This document shows, piece after piece, positions 50,218-60,271 of a stretch of 64,000 nucleotides of DNA. The notes below the pieces were generated by a model that was given only the letters and a program-made list of their open reading frames with translations, did no database searches and was not told the origin of the DNA. Each line of letters starts with the position of its first letter. The stretch's first letter is position 1. The position numbers were made by a program, and so were the translations under genes. This stretch comes from Cafeteria roenbergensis. Lineage: Eukaryota; Sar; Bigyra; Bicosoecida; Cafeteriaceae. The stretch is taken from contig VLTN01000058.1 of NCBI GenBank assembly GCA_008330645.1, forward strand, positions 62,001 through 126,000. Reading direction: 5' to 3'.

Positions 50218-53079
50218 TCACGCACGGTTCATTCGCCTCACAATTAGCAGTGCCATCCCCAGCAGCACCAGCGCTCCAAACCCGATGGCGCCCACTGCCG
50301 CCCACCACCACACACCGCCAGCTCCTCGAGACTCGCTCGCCCCCTTGTCGCCCCCGCCGCTGCTGGTGCGTCCAACTCCATTGGCCGCCGCCGTCGTCGC
50401 CGCCTGCCCTGTGCTCTTCCCACCCCTGCGCCTCAAACCGCTGCGCCCTGTGCCAGCTGCATTCCGTGCCTCCGGCCGCACGCCGCCCGGCCCGACAGCG
50501 CCAGCGCCACTGTCACCGCCACTGCCACCGCCACTGCCACCGACACTGCCACCTCCAGCAGCACCACCAGCGCCGGCCCTGCTCGGCTCTGCCGCGGCGT
50601 GCGCTGCGTCAGACGCGCGAACCTCGAGCCCATCCTTCGCAGCAGCCGTCTGCGTGGCTCCGCCCGCCGCGGAGCAGGTCTCGTCGCAGTCTAGCAGCAC
50701 CAGGTACGACATGTCCATGGCTCTGCCGCACGCCTCACGGGCTGCCTGGGCCCGCCCACAAGCCCACTGTTCCGCCCGCTTACCGCACCTGCACCGGGCA
50801 TTCACGCTGCGCTGGCAAGCCCCGGGCGCTGCCCCCGGGCACGGCCCCGGGTGACACCTCTCCGAGCAGCCGTGAGCGCACTTGGGCAATGCCCTCCCGC
50901 ACGTGGCGCCGCAGCGCAGTTGGGACTCCGCAGCCGTGACGGCTCGCTCGGAGAACTCGGCAGGAGCGGCCGTGGCGCCAGCTGCCGACCTCGCATCCAG
51001 GGCCACTGCCACAGGCGATCGGCCAAGCACCTTAAGCAGAGCCGACGGGGCTGCAGAGCCGTGCCCGGCATTGCTCGCCGCCAAGGCGAGGGCCGTGGCT
51101 GCGGCTTCCCCGGTCACGCGGCCATCACCACCGGGTCCGGCACTTTTCAGCAACAATGCCTGCGCCTCGGCGCACGCCATCGCAACGGTTTCCCGGCCGC
51201 AGAAGCATCGCAGCGGCACAGCGTCGGCGACGTCGCACTCGCAGTCTCCTGGGTGGCAGAGCCCGCCGTTGGCAGAGCATGCGTGCCCGCACAGTCTGTC
51301 CACTTCACACCGCCTGGAACACTCCCCGCAGGGTGACGCCGGCGCGTGGCAAGCCCTGCTGCAATGGTGGCGGCCGCAGGGCAGGGCCCGGCCGCACGGC
51401 GCAGGGCAGGCCCAGAGGCGAGGAGCGGAGCACGGCTGCGAGCGGGAGGAGTGCCCCCCCACGCAGGGCACGGCCACAGGGACGGCGCAGGGGGGGCAAG
51501 GTTCCGGGTGGTGGCACGTGCGCTCGCAGGGGTGGCTGCAGCGGGGCCGAGGCTGCCCGCAGTCGGCCACGCACGGGGGGCAGGGTCCGGCGTGGCAGAG
51601 GTGGTCGGGGGCGGGGTGGCGGCATGGGGCCTTGCGCCGGCACATCTCCGGGCAAAACGGCGTTTCCGCCGTGTCGGACCCGCACGGCACCGTGACGACC
51701 GTTGCACCGCACGCGCAGCTGAGCCGGAGCTTGGCCGGGCAACGCGGGCACTTGCCGGGATGGCAGCGGCCCTTGCAGACGTGCACTCCGCATGCGAGAC
51801 GCCGCCCGCACTGCTCCTGGCAGAGCCGGCACTCGCCGTCCCCGCCGGGGCAGCAGCGCCGCCCGCACCTGTGCCGCCCGCAGGAGGCCAGCCGAGCGCA
51901 CCGAGTGGCGCACCGGAACTCGGCTCTGCCGGGCGGCCTGAGCGCTTGCTTGGCCCCGCAGCGGCAGTAGCAGCGCACCTTGGGGCCAACTCCGGCCAGT
52001 GCTCCGCCTCCGACGTCGCCTTTGCTGCCGGCGTCGCCGTCGCTCGCGGTGTCGCAGTCGCAGGCGCTGTCGCCGTCACTACCGGCGTCGCCGTCGCTGC
52101 CAGCGTCGCCACCCGCGCGGTGCCCCCGACCTGCTCTGCCGTCCTTCTCGCCGGCCCCGCTGGGGCGAGCGGGTTCCGTCGCACCAGTGCTGGGGCCTCC
52201 GGGATCAGTCGGCTGGCCCGCTTCGGCGCCGCCCCTGCCCTCCCCCGCCGCGCTTCCGCGCGCCCGCTCAGAGCCCGGCCGACCTCCGCTGCCCGGCGAC
52301 TGCCCGGCGTCTGCCGGGTCGGCCTGCACTGGGCGGCGCGCGGAGGGCAGCGCCTCGAAGCGAGAAGCAGCCGCCGCTGCGTCCAGTGCGCTTGTTCGGG
52401 CCATCGCCACGGCAGCAGCCTCCGAGAGGGCAGAGGCCCCCGTGGAGAGCGCCGCCGCGTCTGCGCGGGCCTGTGCGCACTCCGGTCGGGGGCAGGGCGG
52501 GCAGGGCCCGGCGTGGCACGGGCGCCGGCATGCGTGCGGGCAGGCTGGCAGAGACCGCAGGCATGGCGAGGAGCAGCAGTGCGGGTCCAGCCAAGTGTCC
52601 ACCGCGGGGCGGCGCGTAGCCCCGCAGAAGCACGAGTACTGCGACGGGTATTCGTCCGAGCGGTACTCGGCGCCGCAGCTGGGACAGCCGAATGAGCCGC
52701 CCGGGAGGCCCAGCCCGCGCGCGGCCGCGGACGACGGCGCTACCCACTGCTGCACGCACGCGAGGTGCGCCAGACAGAAGCACTCGTCGCACTGCCAGAC
52801 CTCGTCGTGCCGGGATGGAGCGCCGTGGTCGCACAAGGGACAGCCGAGGGGCCGCGCGCTCGGGCACTTGAGCTGACGTCGAACCGCTCGGCGGCCCGGC
52901 GGCGGACGGTTGCCCGCGTGTATTGCCGGCGCAGATGTTCGGGAAGCTGCTGCCGCGCGAGACGCTCCAGGGGCAACGCCAGAGGCGGGCGCGCGCCTGG
53001 GCGGCCCTAACACCGCCGCCATGGCCGCCGCTACGGCCGCACTGTCGCCGCGGCCGCGGCCCCTGCCTCGCCCGGCCAT
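50218..53079 (-). CDS. NFXL1-like NF-X1-type zinc-finger protein with C-terminal membrane anchor
   Basis: Single exon, 953 residues from the ATG at 53079; the frame is open upstream but has no earlier ATG. A RING/PHD-like cluster comes first (CPLCDHGAPSRHDEVWQCDE, CFCLAHLACVQQW, SFGCPSCGAEY). Then come many NF-X1 zinc-finger repeats of the form C-H-x-G-x-C-x-x-C (PCHAGPCPPCPRP, GRCHPGKCPRC, TCHHPEPCPPC, RCHPGPCPG). An acidic Gly/Asp/Ser linker interrupts them at about residues 200-340. The C-terminus has one membrane segment (VGAIGFGALVLLGMALLIV) followed by RRMNRA. RING plus NF-X1 repeats suggest a ubiquitin ligase; the C-terminal anchor is the feature of NFXL1 rather than nuclear NFX1. It shares a 201-bp divergent promoter with POLA2. 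Confidence 0.8.
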   Translation of the reverse strand: MAGRGRGRGRGDSAAVAAAMAAVLGPPRRAPASGVAPGASRAAAASRTSAPAIHAGNRPPPGRRAVRRQLKCPSARPLGCPLCDHGAPSRHDEVWQCDECFCLAHLACVQQWVAPSSAAARGLGLPGGSFGCPSCGAEYRSDEYPSQYSCFCGATRRPAVDTWLDPHCCSSPCLRSLPACPHACRRPCHAGPCPPCPRPECAQARADAAALSTGASALSEAAAVAMARTSALDAAAAASRFEALPSARRPVQADPADAGQSPGSGGRPGSERARGSAAGEGRGGAEAGQPTDPGGPSTGATEPARPSGAGEKDGRAGRGHRAGGDAGSDGDAGSDGDSACDCDTASDGDAGSKGDVGGGALAGVGPKVRCYCRCGAKQALRPPGRAEFRCATRCARLASCGRHRCGRRCCPGGDGECRLCQEQCGRRLACGVHVCKGRCHPGKCPRCPAKLRLSCACGATVVTVPCGSDTAETPFCPEMCRRKAPCRHPAPDHLCHAGPCPPCVADCGQPRPRCSHPCERTCHHPEPCPPCAVPVAVPCVGGHSSRSQPCSAPRLWACPAPCGRALPCGRHHCSRACHAPASPCGECSRRCEVDRLCGHACSANGGLCHPGDCECDVADAVPLRCFCGRETVAMACAEAQALLLKSAGPGGDGRVTGEAAATALALAASNAGHGSAAPSALLKVLGRSPVAVALDARSAAGATAAPAEFSERAVTAAESQLRCGATCGRALPKCAHGCSERCHPGPCPGAAPGACQRSVNARCRCGKRAEQWACGRAQAAREACGRAMDMSYLVLLDCDETCSAAGGATQTAAAKDGLEVRASDAAHAAAEPSRAGAGGAAGGGSVGGSGGGSGGDSGAGAVGPGGVRPEARNAAGTGRSGLRRRGGKSTGQAATTAAANGVGRTSSGGGDKGASESRGAGGVWWWAAVGAIGFGALVLLGMALLIVRRMNRA

Positions 53080-53280
53080 GCTGCAGCCACTGCTCCGTGC
53101 GCAGGGTACCCCTTCTATTGGCGCGCGGCCTGTGGAGCGCGGGGCTCGAGCGCTCGCACCCGCCCACCGCTCTGCCCGTTCTGGCCAGCACGTGGCCAGG
53201 CGCGAACCTGAATTCAAACGCGGGCGCCGGTCGTGGCTCGACCACTCACCTGCGCGCCCAGGGTCCGGTGCAGAGGAGCG
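53080..53280. promoter_or_regulatory. divergent promoter, NFXL1-like / POLA2
   Basis: 201 bp between start codons. It contains a reverse CCAAT (ATTGG, 53117-53121) running into GCGCGC; ATTGGCGC is one mismatch from an E2F site, which would suit a DNA replication gene. Confidence 0.5.
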
Positions 53281-56177
53281 ATGCCCCTCACAGCGTCGAG
53301 CATTGCCAGCGCTCTCGCTGAGCGCGGCCTCGATGCCAAGCCCGACGTGCTGGAGCGGTGTGAGCTGTCGCAGCCGAAATCAAACTGCGCGGCGCCGCAA
53401 CGCGAGCAAGCTCCGCCCTTGGCCGCCCCCCCCCCCGTCGCCACCCACGCTGGTGCGCCGCACCGGGCGGTTTGTGTTGCCTCTCTCGCAGGCGTGCTGC
53501 TGGCGTCGGAACTTAGGGTGGACGCCGAGGGGCTTGCCGACCAAGCCGAGGCCTCTGCCATGGCGCAGAAGGCTGACTCCGTGACCTTGAAGCTCCTGGA
53601 CAGCATGCGTGCAGCTGCCGTGAGCTTTGTGGTCGTGTCCTTTCGCCCGCCCACGTGGGCCTCACGCCAGGGAGAGGTGAAGGGTCGGGGGAACTTTGGT
53701 GTCGTGCCCACGGTTGCGGCGAACCGCAACCTTTTGAGCGCGCAGTCGCGCCCAGCCCCCTCCACACCGCCCGGCGCTCCCGTGTCGGCCCTAGCCCGCC
53801 CCGCAGAGCCGCCGTGCTCGCCCGTCCCAGAAGCCGCAACGCGTGGTGCGCGCTGACGTGCGCAGCGCCGTCGCTGTGGACTCGAGCTTCGAAGCGATGT
53901 ACGGCATGTCGGCCGCTGCAGCGCTTCCCAGCTCCCCCGGTGCTGCTGGGGGCTTTTCGGCCGTCAGCAAGGCGGCCCGCGTCGCTCCGTCGACCCCTGG
54001 CAAGCAGGACCCGCGCAAGCGCTCCCGCTCCGAGTTCGCCGACGCTTCCCCGCTCAGCAAGCGGCCTGCACCCGCCACCCCGGCCAGCGCGGCCACCGCC
54101 GCGACTGCGGGGGCGTTCTCCCCGGCGTCTGGCCCCGCGGACGCCGCCACCACGCCGGTCCGCCGCTTCGCCACACCTGGGTCGTCCCCCCCGACGCCCC
54201 TCTCAGCGTACGCCAGCCGGACCACGTCGGGTCAGACCACGGTCACCTACGCCGGTGCCGCTGCGCCAGCAGCCGACGTCGGCGGCCGCTTCGTGGCGCT
54301 TGACGACGCCGAGGCTCGCGGCACTGCCGCCGACGCCGTTCCCGCCGGCGACCCCTCGGCCGGCTGCTGGGCTGCCGGGGCGGACGGCGAGGGCGGGAGC
54401 CTCGTTCCCCGCCTCGTAGGGCAGGACGAGGCTCTCTTCGGGGCGGGCTCTGCCACTTCGAGCAGGAAGGCGTTCTTCACCACCATCGAGGACGTCGCCG
54501 CGTCTCTCGACCAGCGCTGCGACGTCCTCGGCAGAGCCGCTGCAGGGTCGGCGGCGTCCGCGTTGTTCCCCGTGAAGGAGCCGTCCCAGGACGAGGTCAC
54601 CGTGGCTGGAAGGATCGTGTGCGACGTGGAGGGGGAGGGGCGGCTGAACCCTGCCTCGGTGCTCCTGGAAGGGTCCAGGAGGACGTCGGGCGGCGACAGG
54701 GTGCAGCTGGACCTGATGGACTGCAAGGCCTTCGCCCTCTTCCCGGGCCAGGTGGTGGCAGCGCGGGGCATGAACGCCACGGGCAGCCGCATGGTGGTGC
54801 AGTCCGTCGCCCACGGGGCCCGCTTGCCGTTGCCGCGGTCGCCAGTGGCCTACCTGGAGGCGGAGGCTGCCCGCTGCGCCGCCAACGGCTCGGCGCCCAT
54901 GCGGGTGTGGGCCGCCGCCGGCCCCTACAGCCTCGCGTCCGACCTCGAGTACCAGCCGCTGGATGACCTGCTGATTGAGGCCACGCAGAGCGAGCCCCCC
55001 CCCGACGTGCTGGTGCTGTCCGGGCCCTTCGTCGACGCGGACCACCCGCACGTGCGCGCAGGACGCATTCGCGTTCGCAACTCGGAGGGGCAGTTCGTGG
55101 CCCTCGCCGCACAGGACCTGTTCATGTACAAGGGTGAGCCGCCCGACGGACGGACCCAGCCCCGCTCCCGGTGACAGATGCTGCCACAGTGGCAGCGAAA
55201 GTGTGCTGCTCACACGCTGGGGCGGTCCTGCTTGGCAAGCCTCCTCCAGCCCAGCGCCCGATCGCCCGCCCCGCCTCCCGCTTGTCCCACACCGCCTTCC
55301 CGACCCTGCGGCCCGCCCTCCCGCCCGATCGCGCAGTTCTGCAACTGATGAGCTCGGCTCTGGCACAGCCCGGGTGCGAGCGGATGCGGATCGTGTTGGT
55401 GCCGTCGACCCGCGACCTGACAGGCCTCTTCACCTTCCCTCAGGCTGCGTTCTCCAGCGGCCTGCTCGGATCCATCCAAGACGAGTCGGTTCGGTCTGTG
55501 AGCAGCAAAGCGCACTGCTCGCGCCCCGCGCGCCAATCGCCTGCGGGCGTGGCTTCCTCCACTGTCGCTGCCTGACAGCGGCCCGTGAACCCCCTCCCCC
55601 GCCTCCCCCGCCTCCCCCGCCTCCCCCACCTCCCCCGCCTCTGCCCTGCCCATTCGCCTCGCAGCGCATCACGCTGGTCCCCAACCCTGCCACCTTTTCG
55701 CTGGGCGGTGTTGTCTTCGGGACGACGTCGGCTGACCCGCTGTTCGACATCAACAGCGACTACACCGACAGGTTCCTCGTCAAGCCGCACCCGGACCGCC
55801 TACCGCGCCTGGCGCAGCACCTGCTCGAGCAGCGGTCGTACTACCCTCTATTCCCTCCCTCAAAGTCCACGCCGCTCGACGCGCGGGCCTATGAGCACGT
55901 GGAAATGCCCGTCACCCCGGACGTGCTGCTGCTGCAGTCCAAGCTCGCGGCGTTCGTTGCCGACATCGACGGCTGCCTGGTGGTGTCGGGCGGCACACTG
56001 AGCAAGAGCAATGCGGCGGGGACCTTTGCGCGCATCGAGATTAGCCCGATGACGACGGCGATGATCAAGCCGGAGCCTGCCGAGGACGCCGCCGCGGGAG
56101 CCGCGGCCGCGGCAAGTGCGGGCGTGGCGCTGCACCGCGTGCCCGAGCGCGCTCGCGTGTCCGTGGTGCGCCTCTGA
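53281..56177 (+). CDS. POLA2: DNA polymerase alpha subunit B (primase-associated)
   Basis: Exons 53281-53359, 53492-53619, 53807-55133, 55337-55497 and 55665-56177 join in phase to 735 residues. The N-terminal helical domain (SSIASALAERGLDAKPDVLE, LLASELRVDAEGLADQAEA) is followed by a Ser/Thr-Pro-rich linker (STPGKQDPRKRSRSEF, ASPLSKRPAPATP), typical of CDK-regulated POLA2. The OB-fold region has VTVAGRIVCDVEGEGRLNPA and FALFPGQVVAARGMN. The inactive phosphoesterase core reads VLVLSGPFVDADHPHV, VLVPSTRDLTGLFTFPQ, SYYPLFPPSK, MPVTPDVLLLQSKLAAFV, and AGTFARIEI near the end. The protein tethers primase to polymerase alpha at replication origins. Intron 4 carries a 9-bp C-rich repeat as its pyrimidine tract. 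An alternative exon 3 acceptor at 53831 would also keep the frame. Confidence 0.9.
55591..55642 (+). repeat. 9-bp CCTCCCCCG repeat, intron pyrimidine tract
   Basis: About five to six copies of a 9-bp unit form the polypyrimidine tract just upstream of the last POLA2 intron acceptor (55664). Confidence 0.85.
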
Positions 56178-56421
56178 AGTGACAACGGGTCCGCTTCGCT
56201 GGGGCGGCTGCGTGTGGTCTGGCCCAAGGTCGAGCCGGGGCCTCGTTTTGTGCGTTGCGTGGTTGCATTCTGCTGCTCGTCGCAATGCGGCGCATTGGTG
56301 CCTCAAACGGCAACCGTGGCGCTCTGCACCCGCAAGCGCTTCCCGCCCCCCCCCCAAGCACTCCCTGCGAGCCGGCACGGCCTGCACAGCGGCGCGGCTC
56401 TTGACCTCTAGCTCGAGTCGT

Positions 56422-57975
56422 ATGGCCGACCACTCTGCGCCAGCCGAGCCTCGCGCGGCAAACGCCGCAGCGTCGGATGGCGATGATGCTTGCGCGCTGG
56501 CGCCCCTGGAGCTTGGCCCGGCGCTCCGCAAGGAGTTTCGGCTGTGCGAGGGCGTCGTTCACCAAAATCACGGGTCCTTCGGGTCCGTTCCCCGGTGCGT
56601 GGCGGCCACGAGGCGCGAGATCTTGGAGCGGATCGAGGCCTACCCGGACAGGTTCTTCCGCCACGACGCGGTCAAGCAGTACGCAGAGGCTTGTGACAAG
56701 GTCGGAGCTTGGGTGGGCGCGGAGCCGGGATCGACGGTGCTCGTGGAGAACGCGACCGCGGGCGTGAACACTGCGCTCCTGTCCGCGCCGCTGGCCGCTG
56801 GCGACGAGGTGCTTTGCTTTGCGGGCACGTACAACGCGTGCAAGAACGCAGTGTACGACGTGTGTCGGCGTACGGGCGCCACCGCTGTGGTATCGTGGCT
56901 GCCTCTGCACTGCGAGGACGCTGACGCGGTCGTGGCCCGCGTTCGCGCTGTGCTCGACCGGCGGCCCGCCGCCAAGCTCGTTGTCCTAGACCACATCACC
57001 AGCCCCACAGCCGTAGTCCTGCCTGTCAAGGCGCTCTGCGCGCTCTGCAGATCACGGGGCGTCTTGACCATCGTCGACGGCGCGCATGCGCCCGGCTCAG
57101 TGGAGCTCGACGTGGCCGATGTTGGCGCGGACTGGTACACGGGGAACCTTCACAAGTGGGCCTTTTCCCCCCGTGGCGTGGCCCTTCTGCACGCCCGAAG
57201 CGAGGTGCAGGACCAGACTCGGCCCCTGGTGACCTCGCACTTTTGGGCGTCGCCGTCGATGCAAGCCCGCTTTTTCATGCAAGGCACCAACGATCAGAGC
57301 CGGTATCTCGCCTCCCCTGCAGCCCTGGCCTTCTTTGAGCGGCTGGGTGGGCGAGGAGCCGTGATCTCCTTTCAACAGGGGCTTCTTCGCGGCGCGGTGG
57401 AGGAGGCTCGCGCCCAGTGGGCAGCCATCGCTCCGTCCGCCGAGGCGGCTGCCAAGCTGGCGCCGCTCGGTTCGGAGCCTGGCTCCCTGGTCATGCCCGT
57501 GGACCGCTGCGCAGGCATGTGCAGCATATGCACCCCGCTGCGCGCCGAGCCGTTCCTCCGGGGGGCGGCGGCAGCCTCTCCCACGCCGCTCGACGTGGCG
57601 GGCTGGCGGGAGGGTGTCACCGACATGGTCGTGTCTCCGGCCGACGCCACGGCGGCCGCGCCGTCTGCCCTGGGCCCCGCCACCGCTCCGATCCGCACCC
57701 CCGTCTTCTCCTCCAACCGCGTCTGGGCCGAGGCTGAGGCGGACGGCGGGCTGCCTGAGCGAGTGGCCAGAGTGCTGTTTTCGGATGCCGGCGTGCAGAC
57801 GGCTCTCTTCGTCGCGGAGGGGGCCATCTGGCTCCGGGTCAGCGCTGCCGTTTACTCGTCCGCGGAGGACATCAAGGCGTCCATCACCGCCGTGTCAAAC
57901 CTGGCGCGCCGCTGCGCCGCCGCCGAGTTCGCTCGCGGCTCCATGGTGGCCGACGGGGAGGCGGCCCTCGTGTGA
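56422..57975 (+). CDS. class V PLP-dependent aminotransferase (isopenicillin-N-epimerase-like)
   Basis: Single exon, 517 residues, ATG at 56422. The fold type I core shows VVHQNHGSFGSVP (substrate-loop Asn/His), VLVENATAGVNTAL, VLVLDHITSPTAVVLP-like strand (KLVVLDHITSPTAVVLPV), IVDGAHAPGSVELD with the PLP-pyridine Asp, and TGNLHKWAFSPRG with the Schiff-base Lys245. The order is that of the isopenicillin N epimerase / cysteine-desulfurase-like group. Fungal and bacterial relatives act on ergothioneine intermediates, amino acids or isopenicillin; no substrate can be assigned here. Residues about 395-430 are a non-conserved Ala-rich insertion. Upstream of the ATG the frame overlaps the POLA2 3' end and is not counted. 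GTGCATG lies 37 nt after the stop. Confidence 0.8.
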   Translation: MADHSAPAEPRAANAAASDGDDACALAPLELGPALRKEFRLCEGVVHQNHGSFGSVPRCVAATRREILERIEAYPDRFFRHDAVKQYAEACDKVGAWVGAEPGSTVLVENATAGVNTALLSAPLAAGDEVLCFAGTYNACKNAVYDVCRRTGATAVVSWLPLHCEDADAVVARVRAVLDRRPAAKLVVLDHITSPTAVVLPVKALCALCRSRGVLTIVDGAHAPGSVELDVADVGADWYTGNLHKWAFSPRGVALLHARSEVQDQTRPLVTSHFWASPSMQARFFMQGTNDQSRYLASPAALAFFERLGGRGAVISFQQGLLRGAVEEARAQWAAIAPSAEAAAKLAPLGSEPGSLVMPVDRCAGMCSICTPLRAEPFLRGAAAASPTPLDVAGWREGVTDMVVSPADATAAAPSALGPATAPIRTPVFSSNRVWAEAEADGGLPERVARVLFSDAGVQTALFVAEGAIWLRVSAAVYSSAEDIKASITAVSNLARRCAAAEFARGSMVADGEAALV

Positions 57976-58404
57976 GGTCGTCGAGGAAGCGAAGCGGCGC
58001 TGGCCGCAACGGTGCATGTGGCGTGTGGCGAATGCGCTTGGTGAACTTGCCCTTGGACGGGGGTGGGGGGCTGGGGCAGCGGGCAGAATCGCAGGGCCCA
58101 GTGTGTGAGCGCAGCCGTGGGAGGGCTAGCCGGGGCGGTGAGGCGTGCGACGAGGCCACAAGCAAAATAGTATCAGCACGCGGGGCGGTGCCGCCGCACA
58201 CGCCCAGCCCACGCGCGCAAGCGAAGCGAGGCCGCCTCGCGCGGCATCGGCACGAACCACCGGGGCACCACACGCAGGCACGGGACGAGAGACACACAGG
58301 CAGCATCACGAAGGGCGCGGCAAGAATCCGCCTGACATCAATGGCCGGCCACACGGACGGCAACGAATCGCCTGCGCGCAGGCTCGAACGCATATGCCGC
58401 CCGG
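57976..58404. other. convergent 3' spacer after the aminotransferase
   Basis: No gene. It contains GTGCATG (58012-58018) and a G-rich stretch near 58060-58075. Confidence 0.5.
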
Positions 58405-58983
58405 TCAGGGCGGGGACAGCTTGGGCGCGGCGGCCGGGGCAGCGGGCTCCCTCGGCCTGCTTGCTCGGCTGCTCGGAGCAGCCGTGGCGGCGGCGGCACC
58501 AGCTGCAGCAGCAGCGGAGGCCGTTGGCTCGCCTGGTGCAGCTGCGCTGGCATTGCCGTCCGCGGGTACGTCCTCGTCTTCGTCGCCCCACCGCAGCTCG
58601 TGCGGGTCGCTGTCCGCGTCGAGGGCTTCGATGAACGCATCATCGTCGAACTCGGCCTCAGGACGCGCCGCGCCATTGCCCTGCCGACACCGCAGGCTCA
58701 GCGCCACAATGTCCTCGTCCATTTCTCCTTCCGAATCGAAGAGAGGGTCGTTCCTGGCTCCGGCGCGCTCGAGAGACGACGGAACCTGGCAAGCCGGTCG
58801 GCCCTTGAAGCACCGCCCCAACTCCGCCTCCACAGACCGGGCCACGCTCGCAGCAGCCAGCTGAACGATGGCGGCGGAGGTGGAAGCCGCATCGCGGGCT
58901 GCTACCACCGCCTTGCGCGCCGCTTCCTTGCTGAACATGGTCTCGTACCAGGTTGCCCCGGTGTTCGACCACGAGGGGTCCAT
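58405..58983 (-). CDS. small acidic protein of unknown function
   Basis: Single exon, 192 residues from the ATG at 58983. It opens MDPSWSNTGATWYETMFSKE and then a long amphipathic helix (AAIVQLAAASVARSVEAELG). An acidic segment follows (DDAFIEALDADSDPHELRW, GDEDED) and an Ala/Pro-rich tail. The Trp-rich start, the helix and the acidic tail recall BSD/SYAP-type adaptor proteins, but no BSD domain is visible, so I give no name. The frame is open upstream without an ATG, so a short 5' exon could be missing. It diverges from ASF1, 278 bp away. Confidence 0.55.
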   Translation of the reverse strand: MDPSWSNTGATWYETMFSKEAARKAVVAARDAASTSAAIVQLAAASVARSVEAELGRCFKGRPACQVPSSLERAGARNDPLFDSEGEMDEDIVALSLRCRQGNGAARPEAEFDDDAFIEALDADSDPHELRWGDEDEDVPADGNASAAAPGEPTASAAAAAGAAAATAAPSSRASRPREPAAPAAAPKLSPP

Positions 58984-59261
58984 GCTTGCCGCTGCGGCCT
59001 TGATCTGCCGGTTCTCTTCCCCTGCGGACCGATCGCGCCGGTGTGGCCCCTCCTGTGCGACCGGCAGCTCCCTGTGCGGCGTCGTGCCGCGCGCAGAACG
59101 AGTGCGGCGGGTTGCACGGAAACCCGGCCGGCAGAGCGACACCTGGCCAGGTGCTGGCCAGCGAGGCTCGCGCCTTCCAGCCCTTCCGAGGCGGCCACCG
59201 CGAGAGCTGGCGCGCCCCGGACTGCATCGCCCCTGCGCGCCCCAAATCCGAGCAAGGCGCC
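58984..59261. promoter_or_regulatory. divergent promoter, acidic protein / ASF1
   Basis: 278 bp between start codons, with no CCAAT or TATA box. Nothing else is seen. Confidence 0.4.
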
Positions 59262-60271
59262 ATGGCCGTCGTGACTGTGCTGAACATCGCGGTGCACAAC
59301 AACCCGGCCAAGCTCCTGAGCCCGTTTCAGTTCGAGATCACGTTTGAATGCACCAGCGCCCTGTCGGACGACCTCGAGTGGCGCGTCATCTACGTGGGCT
59401 CGGCCGAGTCGTCGGACCACGACCAGGAGCTTGACAACGTGCTTGTCGGACCGGTCCCAGTGGGGACGAACAAGTTCATGCTCTCGGTGAGGCGGCGAGA
59501 CCGCGCCGTGCCAGCGTTGGCGGCTTGAACATGCACGCGCAGCTGTGCGAGCAGGAGCAAACCTCGCCGAGCACGGCGAGCAAGGACTTCACGGGCTCCC
59601 CGTCTGACTGAGCTCTCAGGCGCTTACGCTCTCCCCGGGCCGCGATTGCGACCCCGCCACTGTCTGGTCGTTTTTTTCACCGTGGCGCTCCTCGCAGACA
59701 GACGCTCCGGACCCAAGCAAGATCCCGGCCACCGACCTGCTGGGCGTGACGGTGGTGCTTGTCACGTGCTCGTACAAGGCCCAGGAGTTCATCAGGGTGG
59801 GGTACTACGTGAACAACGCCTACGGCGAAGCGCTGCCGGAAGGTGAGGCCTGGCCGCGCCCACCCATGTGCCAAAGCTGGCGCCCCGGCGGCCCAGAACT
59901 TCGCAGCCCGCTCCTTGTTGCGCTGCCCACTTTGCCCCTTTGCCCGAGGGGGGCCGAGCGGCGCTCTGCCTCCGGGCTCTTCGGCCTCGGCACATCACTC
60001 TGCCGCTGCGCGTGATTCCTCCGCACCCGAGCTCTCGGGCCTGCCCCACCTCGCGCGACCCGCCACTGGTTGTCCTGCGACACACGGCCCTCCACGCCCT
60101 CCACCGCCGCCTGACCCCAAAGGCCTCCCCCCCCCCCCCCCTCCCCCCGACTCCGCCCCACCTGGACGTGCAGGCGAGGAAGCCGCAACAGCCATCGACC
60201 CGGAGAAGATTTTCAGGCACCTCCTGGAGGACAAGCCGCGCGTCACGCGCTTCCCGATCAAGTGGGAGTAG
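59262..60271 (+). CDS. ASF1: histone chaperone ASF1
   Basis: Exons 59262-59486, 59698-59842 and 60174-60271 join in phase to 155 residues. Family blocks are [98 protein letters not shown] and the C-terminal RVTRFPIKW. This is the complete immunoglobulin-like core that binds the H3-H4 dimer during replication-coupled and transcription-coupled nucleosome assembly. The long acidic tail of yeast Asf1 and the phosphorylated tail of animal ASF1 are both absent. Exon 1 ends exactly before the conserved DPSKIP loop. A perfect small hairpin follows the stop codon by three nucleotides. Confidence 0.95.

Noticed and set aside
50882-51970. 362-codon forward frame opposite the NFXL1-like gene
   Set aside because: Antisense shadow of regularly spaced Cys/His zinc-finger codons.
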